Source: an uncultured Lachnospiraceae bacterium
GTDB lineage: Bacteria > Bacillota > Clostridia > Lachnospirales > Lachnospiraceae
Assembly (NCBI GenBank): GCA_902788035.1
Contig: CADAIL010000003.1
Location: forward strand, 62,001 to 126,000
Direction: 5' to 3'
Length of the DNA stretch: 64,000 nt
A model generated the notes under the pieces. It was not told the origin of the DNA, searched no databases, and was given only the letters and a program-made list of their open reading frames with translations. Numbering within the stretch: position 1 is the stretch's first letter; each line of letters begins with the position of its first letter. The position numbers and the translations under genes are program-made. Below are positions 32,103 through 41,107 of this stretch, one piece after another.

Positions 32103-33119
32103 TCATCCCTCATACCCGTTCGGATTATGACTCTGCCAGTTCCATGCGTCAGCGCACATATCCTCCAGGTTCTTCTCTGCGACCCAGCCGAGGACTTCGC
32201 GGGCCTTGGTCGGATCCGAATAGCAGGTAGCCACGTCACCCGGACGTCTCGGATCGATGACATACGGAAGATCCTTGCCGCAGGCCTTTGAGAAGGCTCT
32301 GATAATATCAAGCACGCTGTAGCCGTTGCCCGTGCCGAGATTGAAGATCTGGACACCCGGGAGTGTCTCCATACCCTTGATCGCTGCGACATGGCCCTTG
32401 GCAAGATCGACTACATGGATGTAATCGCGGACGCCCGTGCCGTCCGGTGTGTCATAGTCGTTGCCGAAGACATGGACTTTCTCAAGCTTGCCTGTCGCGA
32501 CCTGGGCAACATACGGAAGCAGGTTATTCGGAATGCCCTTCGGATCCTCGCCGATGCGGCCGCTGGCATGAGCGCCGATCGGGTTGAAGTAGCGGAGCAG
32601 CATGACCTGCCACTCATTGTCGCTTCTCCAGATATCTGTCAGAATGCGCTCCTGCATAGCCTTGGTCTCGCCGTAGGGGTTCGTGCGCTCACCCATCGGG
32701 CACTCCTCTGTAATCGGGATAAAGGCGGGATCGCCGTACACTGTCGCGGAGGATGAGAAAACGATCTTCTTCACGCCGTGATTCCGCATAACGTCGCAGA
32801 GAACAAGCGTGGACTCGATATTATTGTGATAGTACTCGATCGGCTTTCTCGTCGACTCGCCGACTGCCTTGTAGCCCGCAAAGTGAATGACCGCGTCGAT
32901 TTTCTCTTTATCGAACAGCTCGTTCATTGCCGCCTTGTCCGTCACGTCGACCTCGTAGAATACCGGGCGTTTTCCAGCCAGCTCCTCGATGCGGTCGACA
33001 ACGAGCGCCTTTGAGTTATACAGGTTGTCAGCGATGACTACGTCATAGCCTGCATTAATAAGTTCAATACATGTGTGGCTTCCGATAAAGCCTGTGCCGC
33101 CTGTAACAAGAATTCTCAT
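32103..33119 (-). CDS. galE: UDP-glucose 4-epimerase
   Basis: It interconverts UDP-galactose and UDP-glucose, the last Leloir step. The 338 residues form an extended short-chain dehydrogenase fold. NAD binds at VTGGTGFIGSH (residues 5-15). The catalytic Ser-Tyr-Lys are in SSSATVYG and NPYGETKAM. The start at 33119 follows GGAGG; an upstream ATG at 33158 is rejected. It is the last gene of galK-galT-galE, 66 bp after galT. Confidence 0.96.
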   Translation of the reverse strand: MRILVTGGTGFIGSHTCIELINAGYDVVIADNLYNSKALVVDRIEELAGKRPVFYEVDVTDKAAMNELFDKEKIDAVIHFAGYKAVGESTRKPIEYYHNNIESTLVLCDVMRNHGVKKIVFSSSATVYGDPAFIPITEECPMGERTNPYGETKAMQERILTDIWRSDNEWQVMLLRYFNPIGAHASGRIGEDPKGIPNNLLPYVAQVATGKLEKVHVFGNDYDTPDGTGVRDYIHVVDLAKGHVAAIKGMETLPGVQIFNLGTGNGYSVLDIIRAFSKACGKDLPYVIDPRRPGDVATCYSDPTKAREVLGWVAEKNLEDMCADAWNWQSHNPNGYEG

Positions 33120-33185
33120 AAGTAATCCTCCATATCTATATTTCACTGCGCAGTGCACTCAGGCAATCTGCTCATTGCTCCTATT

Positions 33186-34712
33186 TTACAGCGTTCTGAG
33201 GAACTTCAGGAATGCCGCATGGCCTTCCTCCGTCCACTTATACACGCCTGCATCCTCAAGAACACCTGCGAATACATGGCCGATCTCTGTGCGAATGATT
33301 TCTGTCACATTTTCGGTATTGATATCACTGTACTTCGGAAGGATGGTCTCCCTGACCCAGTCTGCATGCTTTGCCAGAACTTCGTCCGCTGCCACGCAGG
33401 ATGCTATATCCTCATCGGACATGCCTTCCGCCCGCTTTTCAGCCAGCAGGGTACCGAGCACACTCATCTCAGCCTTCAGGCGGGACGGCAGTACAGCGAG
33501 GCCCATGACCTCGATGAGGCCGATGTTCTCTTTCTTGATGTGGTGGTATTCCGGTCTCGGATGATAGACGCCGAGCGGCCGCTCCTCCGTTGTTATATTG
33601 TTTCTCAGCGTGAGGTCAAGTTCGTACTTGCCGTCCGCGATCCGTGCGATCGGTGTGATCGTATTGTGAGGCACACCGTCCGTATATGCATAAATGTACG
33701 CGTCCTCATCCGTATATTCTCTCCATGCAGCGAGCACGTGATCCGCGAGCTCTACAAGTCTCTCGATCTTCTCGCCGCGGATGCGGAATACTGACAGCGG
33801 CCACTTGACGATACCGCTCTCGATATCCTCAAATCCCGGTACGGTAAACGGGATTTCTATGCCTGCCTTGGCCATTGCAAATGTATAGTGCCCGCCCTGG
33901 AAATGATCATGGGACAGGATTGACCCGCCGACAATCGGCAGATCCGCATTGGAGCCCAGGAAATAGTGCGGGAACTGACGCACGAAATCGAACAGCTTGC
34001 AGAAAGCCGCATGGTTGATCGCCATCGGTGTATGCTCGAAGTTGAACGCGATACAGTGCTCATTATAATAGCCATACGGGCTGTACTGCAGTCCCCACTT
34101 CGTATCGTTGATCGTGATGGGGATGATGCGGTGATTCTCGCGGGCAGGATGTGTCAGCGTTCCTGCATAGCCCTCGTTCTGCGCACAGAGAAGGCATTTC
34201 GGATAGTTCGATGACTTTGCCTTCCCGGCGGCGGCTATGGCTTTGGGATCCTTCTCCGGCTTGGCCAGATTGATCGTGATGTCGATATCGCCGTACTCGG
34301 TGGATACTTTCCATCGAAGATCTTTTTTCGCCCTGTAGCGGCGTATATAATCTGTGTCCTGGCTGAACTTGTAGAACCAGTCTGTCGCCTCCTTCGGCGA
34401 CTTCTCATACAGACTCCAGAATGTCTGCTGTACCTGAGCCGGACGCGGTGTCAGGCAGTTCATGAGTCTCGTGTCGAAAAGGTCCCTCGACGCGATGCCG
34501 TCCTCGATGATGCCGCGGGCGACTGCCTCGTCAAGGAGTTCTGCCAGCGTGCTCTCAAGGTCAACATCCGCAAATGTCTCCTCTGTCTCTTCGTAATAAT
34601 CCTCGTGGAAACAATCGAGGAGGAGGTTGGTTGCGTAGTAGACTTCATTTGCAGGAAGAAGTCCGGATGTGAGGCCGTATGTTATAAGTTTTTTAATCGA
34701 TGTGCTGAGCAT
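33186..34712 (-). CDS. galT: Galactose-1-phosphate uridylyltransferase, class II
   Basis: It exchanges UMP between UDP-glucose and galactose 1-phosphate. About 508 residues of the Gram-positive class II type, starting MLSTSIKKLITYGLTSGLL. YPKCLLCAQNEGY gives a CxxC pair and LSHDHFQGGHY is the HxH catalytic motif. The start at 34712 is favoured by the family start; the ribosome binding site (AAGG) is weak, and other in-frame ATGs lie upstream. A 179-bp gap separates it from galK. Confidence 0.95.
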   Translation of the reverse strand: MLSTSIKKLITYGLTSGLLPANEVYYATNLLLDCFHEDYYEETEETFADVDLESTLAELLDEAVARGIIEDGIASRDLFDTRLMNCLTPRPAQVQQTFWSLYEKSPKEATDWFYKFSQDTDYIRRYRAKKDLRWKVSTEYGDIDITINLAKPEKDPKAIAAAGKAKSSNYPKCLLCAQNEGYAGTLTHPARENHRIIPITINDTKWGLQYSPYGYYNEHCIAFNFEHTPMAINHAAFCKLFDFVRQFPHYFLGSNADLPIVGGSILSHDHFQGGHYTFAMAKAGIEIPFTVPGFEDIESGIVKWPLSVFRIRGEKIERLVELADHVLAAWREYTDEDAYIYAYTDGVPHNTITPIARIADGKYELDLTLRNNITTEERPLGVYHPRPEYHHIKKENIGLIEVMGLAVLPSRLKAEMSVLGTLLAEKRAEGMSDEDIASCVAADEVLAKHADWVRETILPKYSDINTENVTEIIRTEIGHVFAGVLEDAGVYKWTEEGHAAFLKFLRTL

Positions 34713-34891
34713 ATGACTGCCTTCTTTCTCTTTGATCATGCGGGTGTTACCCTGCGAAAATCGACCGGCAGATGCCGGCTTTATCTTTGGACCTATGGCA
34801 GAAACCGGCTGGTTCCAGCGAGCCCGATACACGTGTCACTATATATAATATAATAAAGGTAGTATTTCTACCACCTTTAAAACGTGCGAGT

Positions 34892-36067
34892 TTATGGCAA
34901 AATCGCTCTAGCTCCCTCAGCCGGCCACGCTCCGTAAAAATCAACTGACAGTCCGGTCTTTTTCTTGTACTCCCGGCTGATGATCTCCATGAATGACGGA
35001 ATAGCGGATTCCTTGACTATGTTCACTGTAGAGCCGCCGAGACCGCTGCCGATCATGCGGCTGCCGATGACGCCGTCAATGCTCATGGCCGTGTCGACCA
35101 GGTAATCGATCTCCTCACAGGTCACCTCATAGTTGTCTCTCAGCGAGAGATGTGAAGCGTACATGTACTGGCCGAATTTCTCGATATTGTGCGCGCGAAG
35201 GGCAGAGACAGCCTGTATTGTCCGCTGGTTCTCATAGACAACGTGCCTCGTGCGCTTTACGAGGAGGTCATCCATCAGGATGTCCTTGAAGGTCTCGAAT
35301 CTGTCTATAGAGAGATCGCACAGATAATTGATGTGAACGTTCTGTTTGAGTCTCCTCAGCGCTCTCGCACACTCCTCTCTTCTTGCGGCATGCATATTTC
35401 GATCCGGAACGTGCTCGATCTGGCTGTAGACGATGACCAGCTTGGCATCGCCGAGCTTGAATGGAGGATACTCATAGTGCATAGTCTTTGCGTCAAAATA
35501 AATCGCGCGGTCCTCGATTCCCATCATACACGCAAAGTGATCCATGATGCTGCTGTAGTAGCCTATATAATCACTCTCGGCGATCTGACCCATCTTGGCA
35601 ATGTCCACATTGGTGACATCTTCAAGATTGTACATATCTCGGAGCATGACTCCTCCCAGGGACTCAAGGGCTGCCGAGGAAGCCAGCGCAGCTCCGAACG
35701 GAATATCTCCGCCGACTACCAGATCAAAACCGCAGTCAATAGGATGTCCGTTTTCCCTGAACACCCAGATCATTGCCTTTATATAAGATCCCCAGTTCTC
35801 GCGGACAAGGGGTTTCAGATCATAGATTGTATCCTCCACGATTCCCTGATCATCAAAATTGATTGAAAACATGCGGATCTTGTAATCCTCACGAAGCCTG
35901 ATCGCGCCGTATATCCCGAGGGTAATAGCACAGGGGAAACAATGTCCGCCGTTGTAATCCGTGTGCTGCCCGATCAGAGATAGACGCGCCGGGGCGAAAA
36001 ACGTGCCAATATCCCCTTCACTGCCGAAGAGGTCATTAAATACTTCCAGAACTTCTGCTATTGTCAT
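34892..36067 (-). CDS. galK: Galactokinase (divergent motifs)
   Basis: It phosphorylates galactose, the first Leloir step. The 391 residues are of GHMP type. The galactokinase signature reads ARLSLIGQHTDYNGG (residues 27-41), with Gln34 where nearly all galactokinases have the sugar-contacting Glu. The catalytic Asp is kept in SIMDHFACMMG, where IMDQF is usual. The third motif is GSGLGGSTVNIV. Position upstream of galT and galE supports galactokinase. GAGGAATAAT precedes the start. Sugar preference may be altered. Confidence 0.88.
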   Translation of the reverse strand: MTIAEVLEVFNDLFGSEGDIGTFFAPARLSLIGQHTDYNGGHCFPCAITLGIYGAIRLREDYKIRMFSINFDDQGIVEDTIYDLKPLVRENWGSYIKAMIWVFRENGHPIDCGFDLVVGGDIPFGAALASSAALESLGGVMLRDMYNLEDVTNVDIAKMGQIAESDYIGYYSSIMDHFACMMGIEDRAIYFDAKTMHYEYPPFKLGDAKLVIVYSQIEHVPDRNMHAARREECARALRRLKQNVHINYLCDLSIDRFETFKDILMDDLLVKRTRHVVYENQRTIQAVSALRAHNIEKFGQYMYASHLSLRDNYEVTCEEIDYLVDTAMSIDGVIGSRMIGSGLGGSTVNIVKESAIPSFMEIISREYKKKTGLSVDFYGAWPAEGARAILP

Positions 36068-36100
36068 CTGATTATTCCTCGCAAATGTACTACAAATGTT

Positions 36101-36129
36101 ATTTTATTCTGAGAATAAGCCATTTGCAA
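36101..36129 (-). promoter_or_regulatory. Promoter of the gal operon
   Basis: On the minus strand TTGCAA (36124-36129), 17 bases, TAAAAT (36101-36106), about 35 bases before the galK ATG. Confidence 0.6.
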
Positions 36130-36391
36130 TGTACACAATGACGAAAAAACAGACAATAATTTTGACAATTAGCTTACTGCAGCGCGCCGCTTGCGCGGAC
36201 ATGGTTCTGTGCGCTGCGGTTTTTACATCGGCATCTGCCCGGGAGCCGCACATGTACGCGGGGAAAAGCGGAGGTTCACATAAAGTTTTGTACAGCCAAA
36301 ATTTCAAAAATCACAAATTTCGGCACTTTGCCGATATTTTTCGGCGGATTTCATCGCGCTAAAGTTGACATAGATATTATTTATATGTGGT

Positions 36392-36464
36392 TTATCCACA
36401 GAAAAATTATCCACAAAATCCATGATATACCGAGTTAATCACAAAATTATCCACATTATCCACC
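36392..36464 (+). other. DnaA-box cluster
   Basis: TTATCCACA occurs at 36392-36400, 36407-36415 and 36447-36455, with TTATCCACC at 36456-36464 and a weaker TTAATCACA at 36435-36443. All are in the same orientation, in an AT-rich non-coding stretch between galK and the TM2 gene. No dnaA, dnaN or other origin gene is in the window. Confidence 0.75.
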
Positions 36465-36639
36465 GTTTTTGGGTGATTTCTTACGTCAACCACACTTTGT
36501 CAAGCAGAACATTTATTTTGTGGATTTTTCCAAGTGACATAATGAGTTACCCGGAATGGCAAACATTACGTCAACACTTTGTGTATTCTCAGGATGCATA
36601 GAAATTCAGCCAGGCACCTTAGCCCCACACGCACACAGA

Positions 36640-36666
36640 AAAAGGCTGCCGTCTCCGGCAGCCTTG
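36640..36666 (-). terminator. Terminator of the TM2 gene
   Basis: GGCTGCCG, GAGA, CGGCAGCC, then TTTTTCT on the minus strand. Confidence 0.9.
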
Positions 36667-36689
36667 TATACTCATATCATCTTTTCATG

Positions 36690-37469
36690 TCATCTTTTAA
36701 GAGGTCTTCCGTCCCCGTCCGTGCTGATGCTCCCTGTCAGCAGAAGAATGAACTCCACGAACGCCCAGATCCCCACGGCTATGCCTGACAGTCCGAATGT
36801 AAAGATGGTCATAAGCCCCATAACAAGCTGGATCACTGCCTTTCTGGTGTAGCCGAGATAGAAATTGTGGGCACCGAATCCTCCCAGGAAAAATGCGAGC
36901 AGCGCCGCTGCTATGTAGCTCTTGTCGCTGTACTGGGTCCCGTATACGTCATACATATTCGGCGCCTGCTTCTGTCCGTAACCGAACTGCTGATTGGTAT
37001 ACTGCCGGTTCTCTACCGGCTGACCGTTCGCGTTCTGCTCACGAAACTTATTGCTGTCCACATGGTCTCTCCAGTCTGTCGAGTTCTTCTTGTACTCTTC
37101 AGCCTTCGACGGACGGTCGAGCTCATCCTGGGCTGCCCGGATGGTATCTTCGCTGTAGCCGTAGTCCGGGACATTCTGCTTCGTCTGATTTGCAGTCTGT
37201 GCGTTCGCAAGTCCAAGATCACTGGCTGTGCTGTAGCCGAAGCTCCCGGACTTAAGGCCGCCGAAGGAAGTCTCCTCAGACTGCCGTGCCTGCTCCGCCG
37301 GCGTAGTCTTCGCAGCCGGTTCCTCATCAGGAAGGTATGCAAATGCCATACCGCCCTGCTCCAACTCCTTTTTATACTGATTCTGAATTTTTATATTGAC
37401 CGGCGCTCCGCATTCCGGACAGAATTTCCCGCCGCCTGTGAGAAGCGCACCGCAGTTTTCACAATACAT
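36690..37469 (-). CDS. Zinc-ribbon and TM2-domain membrane protein
   Basis: The 259 residues start with a zinc ribbon (MYCENCGALL and KFCPECGAPV, residues 1-23). A long Gln/Asn/Lys-rich linker follows. The C-terminal TM2 domain has two helices (SYIAAALLAFFLGGFGAHNFYLGYTRKA and VMGLMTIFTFGLSGIAVGIWAFVEFILLL). The function of TM2 proteins is unknown. GGAGG lies before the start, and a terminator follows closely. Confidence 0.85.
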   Translation of the reverse strand: MYCENCGALLTGGGKFCPECGAPVNIKIQNQYKKELEQGGMAFAYLPDEEPAAKTTPAEQARQSEETSFGGLKSGSFGYSTASDLGLANAQTANQTKQNVPDYGYSEDTIRAAQDELDRPSKAEEYKKNSTDWRDHVDSNKFREQNANGQPVENRQYTNQQFGYGQKQAPNMYDVYGTQYSDKSYIAAALLAFFLGGFGAHNFYLGYTRKAVIQLVMGLMTIFTFGLSGIAVGIWAFVEFILLLTGSISTDGDGRPLKR

Positions 37470-37903
37470 ACGTAACCTCCGTGCTCATGAAAATGTGACC
37501 TGCCATACCCGATAAAGACCACTTTGCCGGGGTTTTTATGACCAAATACATATTATCATAAAAAATGACACGCCGCTTTGTTTTCAGCAGATTTCATCAG
37601 CGCTTAATGAAAATTTCATTTTTCTTTAATCCGTTCCGGCCGCAAATGCGCAGATGCATCTAAGGTCCCGCCCGTGAGATCCGTCATGCACATCCCCGGC
37701 CTTACTGCCGCGTCGTATGAAGCGGAAAAGTTGTCAAGGTCTCCGAATACTCGAACAGCTCTTCCTGCCGCGCCGCATGGAGTGGACGCTCTTTTCTCTT
37801 CGGGACTTTCATGTTAAAATACCAGAAAAGATGCAAAGCACGCTATCAGCTCATTGCTCCGGCGGAGCACTGCCACGCTTATTTAGGTACACGAAGATGC
37901 GCA

Positions 37904-37976
37904 GGAATTCGGTTGAAAATTATGTCAGCTAACGCTGACCTGAATCCCGCGCCAGGACTCGTAAGAGAGACTTGAG
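37904..37976. repeat. Dispersed two-hairpin repeat, diverged copy
   Basis: GGAATTCGG pairs imperfectly with CTGAATCCC around GTCAGC/GCTGAC, followed by a degenerate second hairpin (GGACTCGTAAGAGAGACTT). It lies 60 bp before trxB. The remainder of the 37470-38035 gap shows no convincing gene. Confidence 0.65.
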
Positions 37977-38035
37977 TTGCCCCCGCGTCAAGAAGCGGAG
38001 GCTCCCCCTCAATGAGACAGATAAAGGAGGTTCAC

Positions 38036-38947
38036 ATGTACGATTTAATCATCATCGGTTCCGGCCCCGCCGGTATGTCCGCAGCCATCTACGCGACCCG
38101 CGCGAAGCTCGACTTCATCATCATCGAGCAGAACTTCATGGGCGGCGGTCAGGTCGTCAACACATATGAAATTGACAATTATCCGGGTCTGCCGGGCATC
38201 AGCGGCCCCGACCTGTCCATGAAAATACAGGAGCACGCCCAAAATCTCGGGGCGGAATTCGTGACAGAGACCGTCACGGAGCTCGATCTGGGCGGAGAAG
38301 TCAAAAAAGTCACCACGGATATGGGGACATACGAAGCCCGGACAGTCATCCTCGCAATGGGCGCTGAGCACAGAAAGCTCGGAGTTCCGGGCGAAGACAC
38401 ATATGCCGGCATGGGCGTATCCTACTGCGCGACCTGCGACGGCGCTTTCTACAGGAATAAAGACACAGCCGTCGTCGGCGGCGGCGATGTTGCGGTCGAG
38501 GACGCGATCTTCCTCGCACGCCTCTGCAGAAAGGTCTATGTCGTACACAGACGGGACGAGCTCCGCGCAGCAAAGATCCTTCAGGAGCGCCTCTTTGCCA
38601 TGCCCAACGTAGAGATGGTATGGGACAGCACACTGAAGTCCATCGAAGGCGACGGACAGGTCAGAAGCATCGTCACTGCCTGCAAGAAGGATGGCTCCGA
38701 GCGCACGATCCCGGTGGACGGCGTGTTCATCGCGGTCGGCATTCAGCCTATCAGCGGACTTGTCTCCGGCAAACTGGACCTTGATCAGGGCGGCTATGTC
38801 ATCGCCGATGAGACCGGAGCCACGTCTCTTCCGGGCGTGTTCGTCGCCGGCGACCTTCGCAAGAAGCAGCTGCGCCAGATCATCACCGCCTGCGCCGACG
38901 GCGCCAACGCCGTCACCAGCGTTCAGGACTATCTGATCAGACACTGA
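38036..38947 (+). CDS. trxB: Thioredoxin reductase
   Basis: A cytoplasmic FAD enzyme that reduces thioredoxin. The 303 residues have the FAD site IIIGSGPAGMSAAIYA, the redox pair CATC in SYCATCDGAFY, the nucleotide site VVGGGDVAVEDA, and the C-terminal FAD motif GVFVAGDLRKKQLRQI. The HRR motif (VVHRRDELRA) favours NADPH. AAAGGAGG precedes the start. The likely substrate thioredoxin is at 30132, about 8 kb away. Confidence 0.95.
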   Translation: MYDLIIIGSGPAGMSAAIYATRAKLDFIIIEQNFMGGGQVVNTYEIDNYPGLPGISGPDLSMKIQEHAQNLGAEFVTETVTELDLGGEVKKVTTDMGTYEARTVILAMGAEHRKLGVPGEDTYAGMGVSYCATCDGAFYRNKDTAVVGGGDVAVEDAIFLARLCRKVYVVHRRDELRAAKILQERLFAMPNVEMVWDSTLKSIEGDGQVRSIVTACKKDGSERTIPVDGVFIAVGIQPISGLVSGKLDLDQGGYVIADETGATSLPGVFVAGDLRKKQLRQIITACADGANAVTSVQDYLIRH

Positions 38948-38948
38948 T

Positions 38949-38998
38949 AAAAAAGACCCCGGACAGGAACTGACATGAACCTGTCCGGGGTATTTTTA
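38949..38998. terminator. Bidirectional terminator between trxB and the V/A-ATPase operon
   Basis: GACCCCGGACAGG and CCTGTCCGGGGT form a long stem. Plus strand: TATTTTTATC follows. Minus strand: CTTTTTTATC follows. Confidence 0.92.
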
Positions 38999-39059
38999 TC
39001 TCTGCTATGTTCGACCAGAGCCTTGCCGATCGCGCTTCATCGCGCAAAGGAGCCGCTGA

Positions 39060-39701
39060 TCAGGCGCTGCCTGCCTTCTGCTTCCTCTGCTTTTGCTTTT
39101 TTATGACCTTGAGCCGCGTGAACTCCTCACGCTCCTTCTCCTCGAGCGCTGCTCCGATCGTCTTCGCGAGCTCCTCATAGTGAGGAATTGTGATATTTTT
39201 CAGAGCGTTGGCCCGCTTCTGCGTCTTCTGGATATTTGCCGCGAGCCGGTAAGCCGCCGTCTCCACCTGAGCAAGCCTCACGGTCAGATCCTTGACGCGG
39301 GCAAATGCAGCCCTCGCCTCGTCCAATGAATCGCGCGTCCTGAAGAACGCGTAAGCCGGCCGGAGGTTCTGCTCCGCGTCATAGCGTACCAGCGGAATTT
39401 CCGTGCCCATGACGCTTCGAGTTTTGACTTCGATCGACATGTCGACCGGCAGCGTCTCAGCAATTGTCTGCACGTTTTCTATTCCCATCTGCATATTGGC
39501 TTTCTGAAGCGAGGCGTAGGCCTTGCGATAGGTCTCGTTAATGACCTCCTGGATCTCCCTGGCCTCCTCCGTGTAGGCAGTCAGCTCCCGGATCAGGATA
39601 TTCCTCTTCTTGTCCATAAGGTCATACCCCTGTCTGGCAAGCTTAAGGGAATTCCTGGCCCGCATCAGATTTCCTTTTGTCGGGACCTCATTCGGATCCA
39701 T
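39060..39701 (-). CDS. atpD: V/A-type ATPase subunit D (central shaft)
   Basis: The central rotor shaft that connects the A3B3 head to the membrane ring. The 213 residues form a long two-helix coiled coil with the family start PNEVPTKGNLMRARNSLKLARQGYDLMDKKR. The C-terminal end is basic (RLKVIKKQKQRKQK). It is the last gene of the operon, 15 bp after atpB, with GGAGGG at the start. Confidence 0.95.
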   Translation of the reverse strand: MDPNEVPTKGNLMRARNSLKLARQGYDLMDKKRNILIRELTAYTEEAREIQEVINETYRKAYASLQKANMQMGIENVQTIAETLPVDMSIEVKTRSVMGTEIPLVRYDAEQNLRPAYAFFRTRDSLDEARAAFARVKDLTVRLAQVETAAYRLAANIQKTQKRANALKNITIPHYEELAKTIGAALEEKEREEFTRLKVIKKQKQRKQKAGSA

Positions 39702-39716
39702 ACTCTGCCCTCCGTA

Positions 39717-41096
39717 TTACTTCATTTCTCTGTAGTACTTATCGAGAATCGCCGAGTCGACACGGTCGAGCTCCGTCTTCGGAAGTATACCGAGGAGCCT
39801 CCAGCCGATATCCAGTGAATCACAGACCTGGCGGTCCTCATAGTGACCCTGACCGACGAACTCCCGCTCGAAGGCCTCTCCGAACTTCAGATATTTCTTA
39901 TCGATGTCAGACAGCTCATCCTCGCCGATGACGGACGCGAGGGATCTCGCGTCTGTAACCCTGGCGTAGGAAGAAAACAGCTGGTTTGCTACTGCCTGAT
40001 GGTCCTCGCGCGTGTACTTAGCGCCGATACCGTCCTTCATAAGTCGCGACAGCGACGGCAGAACAGAGATCGGCGGATAAATTCCCTGACCGTTCAGATT
40101 CCGATCGAGAACAATCTGGCCTTCCGTGATATAGCCGGTAAGGTCAGGAATCGGGTGGGTGATATCATCGTTGGGCATTGTCAGGATAGGTATCTGAGTG
40201 ACAGAACCCTCCTGGCCGGCTACGATTCCGGCTCTCTCATACATGGCCGCAAGATCCGAGTACAGGTAACCCGGATAGCCCTTGCGGGACGGAATCTCGC
40301 CCTTGGACGAAGAGACCTCGCGCAGAGCTTCGCAGTAAGAAGTCATATCCGTCATAATGACCAGGATGTGCATATGCTTCTCGTAGGCCAGATACTCCGC
40401 TGCCGTCAGCGCGACACGCGGGGTGATGATGCGCTCGACGACGGGGTCATTTGCAAGATTAAGGAACATGGTGACGTGATCGGACACGCCGCTCTCCTCA
40501 AATGTCCTCCGGAAATACTCCGCAACATCGTATTTAACACCCATAGCGGCAAATACAACACCGAACTTCTCATTGCTGTCCCCGCCAAGGTTGGACTGCA
40601 GGACCAGCTGAGCCGCCAGCTCATTGTGAGGCAGGCCGTTGCCCGAGAAGATTGGAAGCTTCTGGCCGCGGATCAGCGTTGTAAGCGTATCGATCGCGGA
40701 GATTCCCGTATTGATATAATTTCGCGGATACTCACGCCGGCAGGGATTGAGCGGCATGCCGTTCACATCGACCCGCATCTCCGCGGCAATCGGCCCCAGA
40801 TTGTCGATCGGGCGGCCGATGCCGTCGAAAGTCCTTCCGAGGATATCCTCCGACAGAGCAATCTCCATCGGGTGACCGGTCAGAACTGTCCGCGTATTGC
40901 GAAGGGACATGCCGTCCGTGCCTTCAAATACCTGGATGACAGCCCTGTCCTCATAGCACTCGATAATTCGCCCTATGCGCTTTGTGCCGTCCTCCATCCT
41001 GAACTCGACGATCTCATCGTAAGCGGCTCCCCGAAGACCTTCGAGGACGACAAGAGGACCGTTAATTTCACTTAGACCAAGATATTCAATTGACAT
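39717..41096 (-). CDS. atpB: V/A-type ATPase subunit B
   Basis: The non-catalytic nucleotide-site subunit of the A3B3 head. The 459 residues begin [20 protein letters not shown] and contain [18 protein letters not shown], the degenerate P-loop region of B subunits, and [15 protein letters not shown]. The family's typical end ([19 protein letters not shown]) is present. It follows atpA by 11 bp. Confidence 0.96.
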   Translation of the reverse strand: MSIEYLGLSEINGPLVVLEGLRGAAYDEIVEFRMEDGTKRIGRIIECYEDRAVIQVFEGTDGMSLRNTRTVLTGHPMEIALSEDILGRTFDGIGRPIDNLGPIAAEMRVDVNGMPLNPCRREYPRNYINTGISAIDTLTTLIRGQKLPIFSGNGLPHNELAAQLVLQSNLGGDSNEKFGVVFAAMGVKYDVAEYFRRTFEESGVSDHVTMFLNLANDPVVERIITPRVALTAAEYLAYEKHMHILVIMTDMTSYCEALREVSSSKGEIPSRKGYPGYLYSDLAAMYERAGIVAGQEGSVTQIPILTMPNDDITHPIPDLTGYITEGQIVLDRNLNGQGIYPPISVLPSLSRLMKDGIGAKYTREDHQAVANQLFSSYARVTDARSLASVIGEDELSDIDKKYLKFGEAFEREFVGQGHYEDRQVCDSLDIGWRLLGILPKTELDRVDSAILDKYYREMK

Positions 41097-41107
41097 ATGA
41101 TCCCCCC

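Noticed and set aside
36392..36464. Chromosomal replication origin
   Set aside because: DnaA boxes are present, but there are no origin-linked genes and no switch in gene strand bias.
37717..37932. 71-codon open frame in the spacer before trxB
   Set aside because: No ribosome binding site, no recognisable domain, and it runs into a dispersed repeat.
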